Shown here: positions 1 to 5,606 of the stretch, piece after piece
Layout: every line of letters begins with the position of its first letter
How positions within the stretch are numbered: the first letter of the stretch is position 1
Source: Sulfuriferula multivorans
GTDB lineage: Bacteria; Pseudomonadota; Gammaproteobacteria; Burkholderiales; Thiobacillaceae
NCBI GenBank assembly: GCA_010365175.1
Contig: JAAFGW010000088.1
Coordinates: 1-10,376 of the forward strand
Length of the DNA: 10,376 bases
Direction of reading: 5' to 3'
Position numbers and translations under genes: made by a program
Notes under the pieces: generated by a model
What the model was told of the DNA's origin: nothing
Database searches by the model: none
What the model saw: the letters and a program-made list of their open reading frames with translations, nothing else

Positions 1-71
1 CGATGTTCAGTCTGACTGTGTTGTTCGTCGAGTTCCGGATGCTGCGTCGCATCAGCGGTCAATGTGCCTGA
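1..71 (+). CDS. possible 3' end of an unidentified rightward gene (partial)
   Basis: The third forward frame is open from the window edge to a TGA at 69-71. It reads a hydrophobic stretch (FSLTVLFVEF) followed by a basic tail (RMLRRISGQCA), which would suit the C-terminal end of a membrane protein. If real, its last 20 nt overlap the tail of the convergent sensor kinase gene, whose stop is at 52-54. Only 22 codons are visible, so neither the family nor the reality of the gene can be settled. A second open forward frame exists here too and reads as less protein-like. Confidence 0.3.
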   Translation, partial: MFSLTVLFVEFRMLRRISGQCA

Positions 72-1362
72 CCCCCTGACGCGGGATTTCCAGTACGGCC
101 TCCAGCCCGCCTTGCGGGCGATTCTGTAGCACCACTTTCCATCCATTTGTTTCTGCCAGTTGGCGTACTATCGCCAGCCCCAGCCCTGTTCCGCCCGTGG
201 CGTGTGAGCGCGAGGCTTCGAGCCGGTAAAACGGTCTGAACACTTTTTCCAGCTGATCTTCAGGAATGCCTACCCCGGTATCGCGCACGATGACCCGCGC
301 CCGATCTCCCGCGCACTCCAGCGTCAATTCGACCGGCGTGTCGTCCCCGTAGCGCTGGGCATTCTGGATCAAGTTGGCTACGATCTGGCGCACCGCAAGG
401 CGACCTGCTTCGATCTCGCACGGCGCAACAGCCGCCCATTCCAAACCCGTATCGGCCGCCACGACTGCCAGCAGTTCGGCCAGGTCGAAGCGACTTCGAC
501 CCTCGGCCTGTGTGGTGCGTGCCAGTTCCAGATAACCGGTGATGAGCTTGTTCATGTCGGCAAGATCATTCACCGCGCGATCAATGCGCGCCGATTTGGG
601 ATCAACCCGCAGCATTTCCAGATTGAGCTGCAAACGTGTCATCGGCGTGCGCAGATCATGCGAAATGCCCGCCAGCAAGGTGGTGCGGTTATCCAGCAGT
701 TCACGAACTTCGGTCGCCATGATGTTGAAGCGCCGCGCCAGTTCAGACAATTCAGCGGGCCCGGTTTCCGGCAAAGGCTCGGGTAACTCGCCCGCACCCA
801 CCTGGCTGGCCGCCCGTGACGCACGTGCCAGCGGTACGGTAATACGGCGCACCAGAAACAGCGCTGTCAACAAGCTGAGTAATGTCCCGACGCCGACCAC
901 GGCAATCGCGGCCAGCGGTACCTTGACGGCGTAGCGATCCGGGAAAAAACCGGCGCTTAACGTATGCCCGCCCTGCGGGATGTTCAGCCATACCGCCTTG
1001 GACCCGGGTACGCCACGCAATTTGATATCGGTTTCCACGCGGCGGCTCAGCGCTGCCTCGATTTGCTCGCGGAACGCAAAACGGGGCGCGTCCATCGTCG
1101 CACCGACATCCACCGTGGTCAGGCGCAAGCCGTGGCGGCGCGCCAATTCGTTTTCGAAGGCCTCACGCGTTTTGGGTGGCAGTTCCACCCAGGTTTGCGT
1201 TGATAACACGATCAAGCCGGCCAGATCGTCGGCTGAACGCTCTGCCACCGGAATGATCATGGTGCGGCTGACCACCCAGTACGCCGCCACCTGAAATACG
1301 ATAAACGACAACGCCAACGCGAGCGCGGTGCGGGCAAACAAGGAATGCGGGATAAACCTCAT
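52..1362 (-). CDS. envZ: EnvZ-type membrane sensor histidine kinase
   Basis: A 436-residue inner-membrane histidine kinase, close in length to E. coli EnvZ (450). Two membrane segments (about 11-32 and 148-170) flank a periplasmic domain of about 115 residues, the likely sensing region. A HAMP linker follows (about 171-223), then the dimerisation/phosphoacceptor helix with the H-box SHDLRTPMTRL (phosphorylated His235). The ATP-binding domain shows the N-box NLIQNAQRY (Asn334), G1 box DTGVGIP (361-367), F-box FRPFYR (375-380) and G2 box GGTGLGL (390-396). All catalytic elements are present, so an active autokinase is expected. The ATG overlaps the stop of the upstream regulator gene as ATGA, so the two are translationally coupled and almost certainly partners. 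The EnvZ label rests on domain order and the OmpR-like partner. The periplasmic domain is diverged enough that the stimulus cannot be read from the sequence; a name such as RstB-like cannot be excluded. Confidence 0.9.
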   Translation of the reverse strand: MRFIPHSLFARTALALALSFIVFQVAAYWVVSRTMIIPVAERSADDLAGLIVLSTQTWVELPPKTREAFENELARRHGLRLTTVDVGATMDAPRFAFREQIEAALSRRVETDIKLRGVPGSKAVWLNIPQGGHTLSAGFFPDRYAVKVPLAAIAVVGVGTLLSLLTALFLVRRITVPLARASRAASQVGAGELPEPLPETGPAELSELARRFNIMATEVRELLDNRTTLLAGISHDLRTPMTRLQLNLEMLRVDPKSARIDRAVNDLADMNKLITGYLELARTTQAEGRSRFDLAELLAVVAADTGLEWAAVAPCEIEAGRLAVRQIVANLIQNAQRYGDDTPVELTLECAGDRARVIVRDTGVGIPEDQLEKVFRPFYRLEASRSHATGGTGLGLAIVRQLAETNGWKVVLQNRPQGGLEAVLEIPRQGVRHIDR

Positions 1363-2072
1363 CCTTTACCCAGCGGCACGAACAAATAGCCCTGTCCACG
1401 CTGGGTGCGGATGTAAGCCGGATTGGACGGATCCTCCTCGATTTTCTTACGCAACCGGTTTACCCGCACGTCGATGCTGCGATCAAACGGATCGCGCTCG
1501 AATCCGCGTAATTGATCCATCAACCAGTCACGAGACAGCGCGCGGTTGGCGTGGGTGACGAAAATTTCCAGCAATTCGTATTCGCCAGTGGTCAGCATGA
1601 TTTCATCGCTATCGCGGTTCAGCGTCCGGGAATCGAGATTGACACTGAACGGGCCAAACTGAAACCGTTTGGCCGTTTCGGCCGGAGCGGGGGCGGTCGC
1701 ACCGCTTTGACGCCGCATCACCGCCCGAATCCGTGCCAGGAGTTCGCGTGGATTGAAGGGCTTGGGCAGGTAATCATCGGCGCCGACTTCAAGACCGATG
1801 ATGCGATCGATATCTTCGCCCTTGGCCGACAGCATGATGATGGGCGGAAATCCCGGTTGCGCACGCAGCCGGCGCGCCACCGACAGGCCATCTTCTCCCG
1901 GCATCATCCAGTCGAGCACCAGCAAATCGGGCAAGCGGGTGGCCAACAGAGTGTCCAGTGCATGCGCATCTTCGGCTGTTTCAACCTCGTAACCCTGGCT
2001 GGTCAGGTATTCGGCCACCAGCTCGCGGATACCAGGGTCGTCGTCAGTCACATAAACGGTGTCTTTTTCCAT
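1359..2072 (-). CDS. ompR: OmpR-type DNA-binding response regulator
   Basis: A 237-residue two-domain response regulator (E. coli OmpR is 239). The receiver domain (about 5-120) has the acidic pair Asp10/Asp11, phosphoacceptor Asp54 in VLDWMMPGEDG, Ser82 and Lys104. The stretch KPFNPRELLARIRAV (104-118) is practically the OmpR signature. A short linker rich in Ala and Pro (124-134) leads to a winged-helix DNA-binding domain (about 136-235) with RSIDVRVNRLRKKIEEDP (198-215) as recognition helix and the wing-end motif GQGYLFVP. It is expected to be phosphorylated by the kinase encoded just downstream and to bind tandem direct repeats as a dimer. A candidate repeat of this kind lies in its own upstream region at 2116-2131, suggesting autoregulation. 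No Shine-Dalgarno sequence precedes the ATG, and a good -10 hexamer sits only 6 nt upstream, so a leaderless transcript is possible. Confidence 0.92.
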   Translation of the reverse strand: MEKDTVYVTDDDPGIRELVAEYLTSQGYEVETAEDAHALDTLLATRLPDLLVLDWMMPGEDGLSVARRLRAQPGFPPIIMLSAKGEDIDRIIGLEVGADDYLPKPFNPRELLARIRAVMRRQSGATAPAPAETAKRFQFGPFSVNLDSRTLNRDSDEIMLTTGEYELLEIFVTHANRALSRDWLMDQLRGFERDPFDRSIDVRVNRLRKKIEEDPSNPAYIRTQRGQGYLFVPLGKG

Positions 2073-2078
2073 GCGGCA

Positions 2079-2084
2079 ACTATA
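2079..2084 (-). promoter_or_regulatory. candidate -10 element for the ompR-envZ transcript
   Basis: Read on the minus strand this is TATAGT, matching the sigma-70 -10 consensus at five of six positions, and only 6 nt separate it from the ompR ATG. Initiation the usual 6-8 nt downstream would fall on or next to the start codon and give a leaderless mRNA, in keeping with the lack of a Shine-Dalgarno sequence. No good -35 hexamer lies 16-18 nt upstream (best is TGAATA at 18). That could mean an activator-dependent promoter, with the GTTACA repeat centred about 50 nt upstream of the start. This is a call from a single hexamer and stays tentative. Confidence 0.35.
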
Positions 2085-2115
2085 GCAGCGAGGATGGGGG
2101 GGTATTCACTCCCCG

Positions 2116-2131
2116 GTTACACGCTGTTACA
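2116..2131. promoter_or_regulatory. tandem GTTACA direct repeat, candidate OmpR-family binding site
   Basis: The sequence GTTACACGCTGTTACA contains two GTTACA copies exactly 10 bp apart. Counted as 10-bp units, GTTACACGCT and GTTACAAAAT agree at seven positions. Dimeric OmpR-family regulators bind such head-to-tail repeats spaced about one helical turn, and GTTACA is a recurrent core in enterobacterial OmpR and RstA sites. It lies between the ompR-type gene and the divergent operon of three exported proteins, so it could serve both directions. Assignment to this particular regulator is inferred from position. Confidence 0.45.
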
Positions 2132-2140
2132 AAATCGGCC

Positions 2141-2165
2141 TTGCGTGAAACAGTGCGCTTACTTT
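2141..2165 (+). promoter_or_regulatory. weak candidate promoter for the exported-protein operon
   Basis: TTGCGT (2141-2146) lies just after the GTTACA repeat and TACTTT (2160-2165) follows. The 13-nt spacing is short and both hexamers match poorly, so if a promoter is here it would need an activator. The adjoining direct repeat would be well placed to supply one. I see no better sigma-70 promoter in the 60 nt ahead of the first gene. Confidence 0.18.
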
Positions 2166-2225
2166 CCTCAACCAGACTGTGAAGCATGGAAGCAAAGCAT
2201 CGCAACCAACCCATAGGAGAAAAAG

Positions 2226-2507
2226 ATGAATGCTCGAAACAACTTGATTCTTGGCGCTGCTGTTTTAGGACTGGCGCTCGCTGCCCCGGTTCAAGCTGCA
2301 CCGGATTTTATTGAGGGTTCGTTCATCGTGGCCAAGCGCGACCAACCTGACGATGCCCGCCAGGACAAGCGCGAGACCCGCAAGAGCGACCGTCGCGACT
2401 CAAAACACGAAGCAGGTCGCGAAACACCCCCAGGCTATGGCTACGGTTACGAGCGTCGCCAACAGGAAAAAAACGAACAGGATGATCGCTCACGCGACCG
2501 TCGCTAA
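2226..2507 (+). CDS. small exported, highly charged protein of unknown function
   Basis: I do not recognise this 93-residue protein. It begins with a clear Sec signal peptide: a short polar start, a hydrophobic core LILGAAVLGLALAA (7-20), and a likely cleavage site after VQA (24). The mature part has about 69 residues, roughly half of them Arg, Lys, Asp or Glu in mixed order (for example RETRKSDRRDSKHE), with one small aromatic island PPGYGYGYER (68-77). There are no cysteines and no hydrophobic core, so a disordered periplasmic or envelope-associated polypeptide is expected. AGGAGA at 2215-2220, 5 nt before the ATG, fixes the start. It is the first of three same-strand genes for exported proteins, 36 nt ahead of the next, and is divergent from the OmpR-type gene across 153 nt. 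The clean signal peptide and ribosome site make it a real gene; its role is open. Confidence 0.75.
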   Translation: MNARNNLILGAAVLGLALAAPVQAAPDFIEGSFIVAKRDQPDDARQDKRETRKSDRRDSKHEAGRETPPGYGYGYERRQQEKNEQDDRSRDRR

Positions 2508-2543
2508 ACCCCACTGATTTAATTGAAGTCAAGGAGAGTAAGC

Positions 2544-3122
2544 ATGAAAACACGCACATTTAACACCACCCTGATTGCTGCATTGCTTGCTGCCACAGGA
2601 ACAGCCCAGGCTTCAGACAGCAATGGCGACGGCTTCACGGCACGTGCCCAGGTGCTATCCAGTACCCCGGTATTCGACACAGTCAACGAACCACGCCGTG
2701 AGTGCTGGACTGAAAGCAGCGGGTACGAAACCCGTAGCTATCGCAACGGCAGCAACACCGGCAGCACCGTACTGGGTGCCATCGCGGGGGGTCTGCTCGG
2801 CTCCACCGTCGGCAAGGGTAACGGCAAAGTGGCCGCTGCCGCAGTCGGCGCTGCTACCGGTGCCGTGGTCGGGAGCCGCTGGAATGATGGCAGCAACCGC
2901 TACGAGTCGAGCCCGCGTCAGGTAGAACGCTGCCGCACGACTGACAACTATCGTCAGGTGGTGAGCGGTTATGACGTGCGCTACCGTTTCCAGGGCCGCG
3001 AATTTAGCACCCGCCTGCCAAATGATCCCGGCAAGTGGCTGACCCTGAATGTGAGTTTCAACGTGGCTGAAGACCAGCGCCCCGGACGCTATACCAACAG
3101 CTACTACGAGCGAAACGATTAA
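2544..3122 (+). CDS. exported glycine-zipper 2TM domain protein
   Basis: A 192-residue envelope protein. AAGGAGAG at 2531-2538 precedes the ATG at 2544, which is preferred over an in-frame TTG at 2523 lacking a signal for initiation. The signal peptide ends after AQA (23); there is no lipobox cysteine. The N-terminal module FTARAQVLSSTPVFDTV (31-47) and CW at 54-55 precede a glycine-zipper segment (about 74-111, VLGAIAGGLLGSTVGKGNGK and a second Gly/Ala-rich helix) typical of the Rick_17kDa_Anti/glycine zipper 2TM family. A second Cys (130) follows, then the C-terminal module GYDVRYRFQGREF...PNDPG (142-163). The two cysteines flank the zipper and could pair in the periplasm. Family members are outer-membrane or periplasmic proteins, several linked to envelope stress, but no specific activity is established for this one. 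It lies between two other exported-protein genes, with 36 nt and 47 nt gaps, so co-transcription is likely. Confidence 0.85.
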   Translation: MKTRTFNTTLIAALLAATGTAQASDSNGDGFTARAQVLSSTPVFDTVNEPRRECWTESSGYETRSYRNGSNTGSTVLGAIAGGLLGSTVGKGNGKVAAAAVGAATGAVVGSRWNDGSNRYESSPRQVERCRTTDNYRQVVSGYDVRYRFQGREFSTRLPNDPGKWLTLNVSFNVAEDQRPGRYTNSYYERND

Positions 3123-3169
3123 TGCCTTGTTGCGTGCAAACGTTTAAATTTTTCAAAGGAGATAGCGCC

Positions 3170-3547
3170 ATGTTACGTACCCTTCTAATTGCAACAGCCC
3201 TGTTGACCACCTCGGGCGCGGCCCTTGCCCGCGACGGCAATGGCTACGGCCGCGTGATATCGGTTGAGCCCAGCTTCAGCGTCTCATTTGGTACCCGCCA
3301 CAACGATGGATATCGTGTGCAGTATGAATCAGGTGGTCAGCACTATTGGGGGCATTCCGAGCACCATCCCGGCCACTATTTCGTGCTGCCGCCCCAGCAT
3401 CATGTCCAATCAAATTACGGGTACCGTGATCATGGCTGGAGTGGGCGTGGCCGACATCACCGGAAAGGCCACCGCGAAGACTGGCGACATGATCGCCACG
3501 AGGATCACCACGATTATCGCGAGTACCGTCGTCACGACAGGCATTGA
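3170..3547 (+). CDS. exported histidine-rich protein, possible metal binder
   Basis: A 125-residue protein starting at the ATG at 3170, set by AAAGGAG (3155-3161) 8 nt upstream; an in-frame ATG at 3122 would spoil the signal peptide and is rejected. The signal peptide is cleaved probably after ALA (20). Mature residues 24-70 carry YGRVISVEPSFSVSFG and GYRVQYESGGQHYW...HHPG, which resemble the two ends of the neighbouring glycine-zipper protein without the zipper between them. The C-terminal third (about 82-125) is low-complexity, made mainly of His, Arg, Asp, Glu and Tyr (RHDRHEDHHDYREYRRHDRH). I count 18 His in all and no Cys. Periplasmic binding of divalent metal is a reasonable guess from composition, but not shown. 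It is the last gene of the plus-strand run, and a strong terminator follows 45 nt after its stop. Confidence 0.8.
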   Translation: MLRTLLIATALLTTSGAALARDGNGYGRVISVEPSFSVSFGTRHNDGYRVQYESGGQHYWGHSEHHPGHYFVLPPQHHVQSNYGYRDHGWSGRGRHHRKGHREDWRHDRHEDHHDYREYRRHDRH

Positions 3548-3592
3548 GTCTGGGTTGCGGCCTGGTATAACAACCGGGTGGATGACCCACCT

Positions 3593-3619
3593 ACGCCCCC
3601 TGCACAGGGGGCGTTTATT
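3593..3619 (+). terminator. rho-independent terminator of the exported-protein operon
   Basis: A perfect 9-bp stem, ACGCCCCCT (3593-3601) with AGGGGGCGT (3606-3614), closes on a 4-nt loop GCAC and runs into TTTATT. It follows the histidine-rich gene by 45 nt. Read from the other strand the hairpin lacks a downstream T-run, so it should mainly stop rightward transcription. Its T-run abuts the stop codon of the convergent fpr gene. Confidence 0.75.
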
Positions 3620-4361
3620 CGTGGTGAATCACAAAGGCCACTTCGGTGGTGAAATTACCCACCCCGCGATGGTTAGTCAGCGTCCAGCCCGTGTCCTTGA
3701 GATGGTGCGTCATTTCGCGTGTCATCTCAGGGTTGCCGCAAATCATCACGCGGTCCTGTTCAGGGTCAGGCGCGGGGAGGCCGAGACGCTGCGACAAGGC
3801 ACCCGAGCGGAACAAATCCCCTCCGCGCTCAGGCGTGGGGAAAGGCTCGCGCGTCACGGTAGGCACGTACCGCAACTGGGGATTGTTGAGACCTTCGATT
3901 TCTTCGCGGTAAGCCAATTCGGATGCGGTGCGTACCGAATGCACCAGCACGACCGTTTCATAGCGCACAAAAAGCGCGGGATCGCGGATAAGACTGATGA
4001 ATGGCGCCAATCCGGTGCCTGTTGCCAGCATAAAAAGGGTGCGGCCCGGCAACACGTGATTAAGCGTGAGCGAGCCGGTTGCCTTGCTGTTGACCCATAC
4101 GCTGTCACCCGGACGAATCTGTGCCAGCTTTCCGGTCAGCGGGCCATCGGGTACGTGGATGCTGAGAAATTCCAGGTGATCGTGGTCGGTGGTGGAGACG
4201 ATGGAATAGGCGCGCGCCACCATCTTGCCTTCCTGCTTCAAGCCGATCGTGACGAATTCGCCGTTTTCAAACGTGAAATCAAGCGGGCGACTCAGCGTAA
4301 AGCTGAATGTTTTATCTGACCACGGGCGGACTGTCTGGACGGTTTGCTCACTGTAAGGCAT
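3615..4361 (-). CDS. fpr: ferredoxin/flavodoxin--NADP+ reductase
   Basis: A 248-residue FAD enzyme of the bacterial FPR type, the same length as E. coli Fpr. It moves electrons between NADPH and ferredoxin or flavodoxin in the cytoplasm, serving Fe-S and radical enzymes and oxidative-stress defence. The N-terminal beta-barrel binds FAD with RAYSI (50-54) and GPLTGKLAQIRPGD (73-86). The NADP(H) domain has ATGTGLAPF (113-121) and the CGNPEM motif (208-213). The C-terminus ends AFVIHHE, a few residues longer than the short FVEK-like tails I recall for Azotobacter/Pseudomonas FPRs; this end packs near the flavin and influences NADP binding, so the difference may matter. A GAGG Shine-Dalgarno lies about 7-8 nt upstream of the ATG. 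The gene starts 9 nt after the cca stop, so the two are probably on one transcript, although they share no pathway. Confidence 0.93.
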   Translation of the reverse strand: MPYSEQTVQTVRPWSDKTFSFTLSRPLDFTFENGEFVTIGLKQEGKMVARAYSIVSTTDHDHLEFLSIHVPDGPLTGKLAQIRPGDSVWVNSKATGSLTLNHVLPGRTLFMLATGTGLAPFISLIRDPALFVRYETVVLVHSVRTASELAYREEIEGLNNPQLRYVPTVTREPFPTPERGGDLFRSGALSQRLGLPAPDPEQDRVMICGNPEMTREMTHHLKDTGWTLTNHRGVGNFTTEVAFVIHHE

Positions 4362-4370
4362 GTTTTTTCC

Positions 4371-5588
4371 TCAAGAAATCTGTTTTCGCCAAATCTCGAC
4401 TGCGCTAACGCGGGCACGAAACACTGCCTCACGAATTTTATCGGGCGCGGCTAACCGTGCGACTGCGCCAGCATCCACGCCGCGTGCCACGGTAAAGGCC
4501 TGTTGCAGATAAGTCGGCGGCGGGTAGTCACGCGTTTCATAGCCTGGCCGGCCGCGAAAGTCGCATTCGCAGGCCTGCAACATTTCACCAAAACGCTCAG
4601 GGCGGCGAAACGCATCAATGCGTTCAAGCAATTCGACGACAGTGGCGGCGCGCAGTTCCAGCGCGCGGTGAACATTGCCGTGATCGCGCGCAACCGCAAT
4701 AGCCAGCTCGCGGCATTCGACCGGCACGCGGATGCGCTCGCTGAGCGCGCGTACCAATTCCACGCTCTTGGCCTCGTGGCCATGGTGCTTTGGCCAGAAT
4801 TCAGGCGGCGTCACGCCTTTTCCGAGGTCATGCATCAATGCGGCAAAGCGCACCGCCAGACTGGTTTTCTGCTGCGCCGCCCAATCCACGACCAGCATGA
4901 CGTGCACGCCGGTATCGATTTCCGGATGGTATTGCGGTGGCTGCGGAACGCCGAACAAGCAGTCAATTTCGGGGAACAGTCGGGCCAGCGCGCCGCAGTC
5001 GCGCAGCACCTGGAACATGCGTGAGGGTTGCGATTCCATCAAGCCGCGTGCGACTTCCTGCCACACCCGTTCGGGCACCAACGCGTCGACTTCGCCGTTA
5101 TCGACCATCTGCCGCATCAAAGCGTTGGTTTCCGGGGCAACGGAAAAATCGGTAAAGCGAGCGGCAAAACGCGCCACTCGCAATATTCGAACCGGGTCTT
5201 CGGCAAATGCCTCGCTCACATGGCGAAACACGCGCGCAGCCAGATCGCGCTGGCCGCCGTAGGGATCGACCAGCACACCGGCCTCGTCTTCGGCGATGGC
5301 ATTGATGGTGAGATCGCGCCGCTGCAAGTCTTCTTCCAGCGTGACCTCAGGCGCGGCGTAGACCTTGAAGCCCTTGTAGCCGAGGCCGCTCTTGCGTTCG
5401 GTGCGTGCCATCGCATATTCGGCATGCGTTTGGGGATGCAGGAAAACCGGAAAATCCTTGCCGACGGGCTGAAAGCCCTGCGCCAGCATCTGCTCGGGTG
5501 TGGCGCCCACAACGACGTAATCGCGATCGGCCACCGGCAGGCCAAGCAAGCGATCACGTACCGCCCCGCCCACGATGTAGGTCTTCAT
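4371..5588 (-). CDS. cca: multifunctional CCA protein (tRNA nucleotidyltransferase with HD domain)
   Basis: A 405-residue class II CCA-adding enzyme (E. coli 412) that builds or repairs the 3' CCA end of tRNAs without a nucleic acid template. The nucleotidyltransferase head has GGAVRD (7-12), catalytic carboxylates Asp21 and Asp23 in DRDYVV, and RRDLTINAIA (90-99). It is followed by EDPVRILRVARF (130-141) and the VPERVWQEV stretch (171-179), all hallmarks of the family. The C-terminal half carries an HD domain with LMHDLGKG (251-258, His253/Asp254), KHHGHE (267-272) and RDHGNVH (301-307), which in gammaproteobacterial homologues gives phosphohydrolase activity on phosphorylated tRNA ends. All key residues are intact. 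No clear Shine-Dalgarno precedes the ATG. The gene lies 18 nt after the NDUFA9-like gene and 9 nt before fpr. Confidence 0.95.
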   Translation of the reverse strand: MKTYIVGGAVRDRLLGLPVADRDYVVVGATPEQMLAQGFQPVGKDFPVFLHPQTHAEYAMARTERKSGLGYKGFKVYAAPEVTLEEDLQRRDLTINAIAEDEAGVLVDPYGGQRDLAARVFRHVSEAFAEDPVRILRVARFAARFTDFSVAPETNALMRQMVDNGEVDALVPERVWQEVARGLMESQPSRMFQVLRDCGALARLFPEIDCLFGVPQPPQYHPEIDTGVHVMLVVDWAAQQKTSLAVRFAALMHDLGKGVTPPEFWPKHHGHEAKSVELVRALSERIRVPVECRELAIAVARDHGNVHRALELRAATVVELLERIDAFRRPERFGEMLQACECDFRGRPGYETRDYPPPTYLQQAFTVARGVDAGAVARLAAPDKIREAVFRARVSAVEIWRKQIS

Positions 5589-5606
5589 GGCGGCAGCATG
5601 CTGGCG

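Noticed and set aside
38..53. Hairpin GATGC-GCATC at the end of the sensor kinase gene as a terminator
   Set aside because: Five-bp stem, overlapping the stop codon, with no T-run on the minus strand.
1512..2216. A 234-codon plus-strand open frame opposite the ompR gene
   Set aside because: It mirrors the response regulator codons and runs up to the ribosome site of the real plus-strand gene; no signal for translation.
3138..3145. AAACGTTT palindrome between the second and third exported-protein genes as an operator
   Set aside because: An 8-bp AT-rich palindrome in an AT-rich gap is expected by chance; no other supporting signal.
3552..3580. GGTTG...CAACC inverted repeat between the convergent genes as an fpr terminator
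   Set aside because: Short stem with a long loop and no T-run in the leftward direction.
3264..4319. A 351-codon plus-strand open frame running through the His-rich gene and antisense to fpr
   Set aside because: It crosses a strong terminator, is in another frame of two well-supported genes, and its protein has no recognisable domain or signal. It is a by-product of GC-rich codon use.
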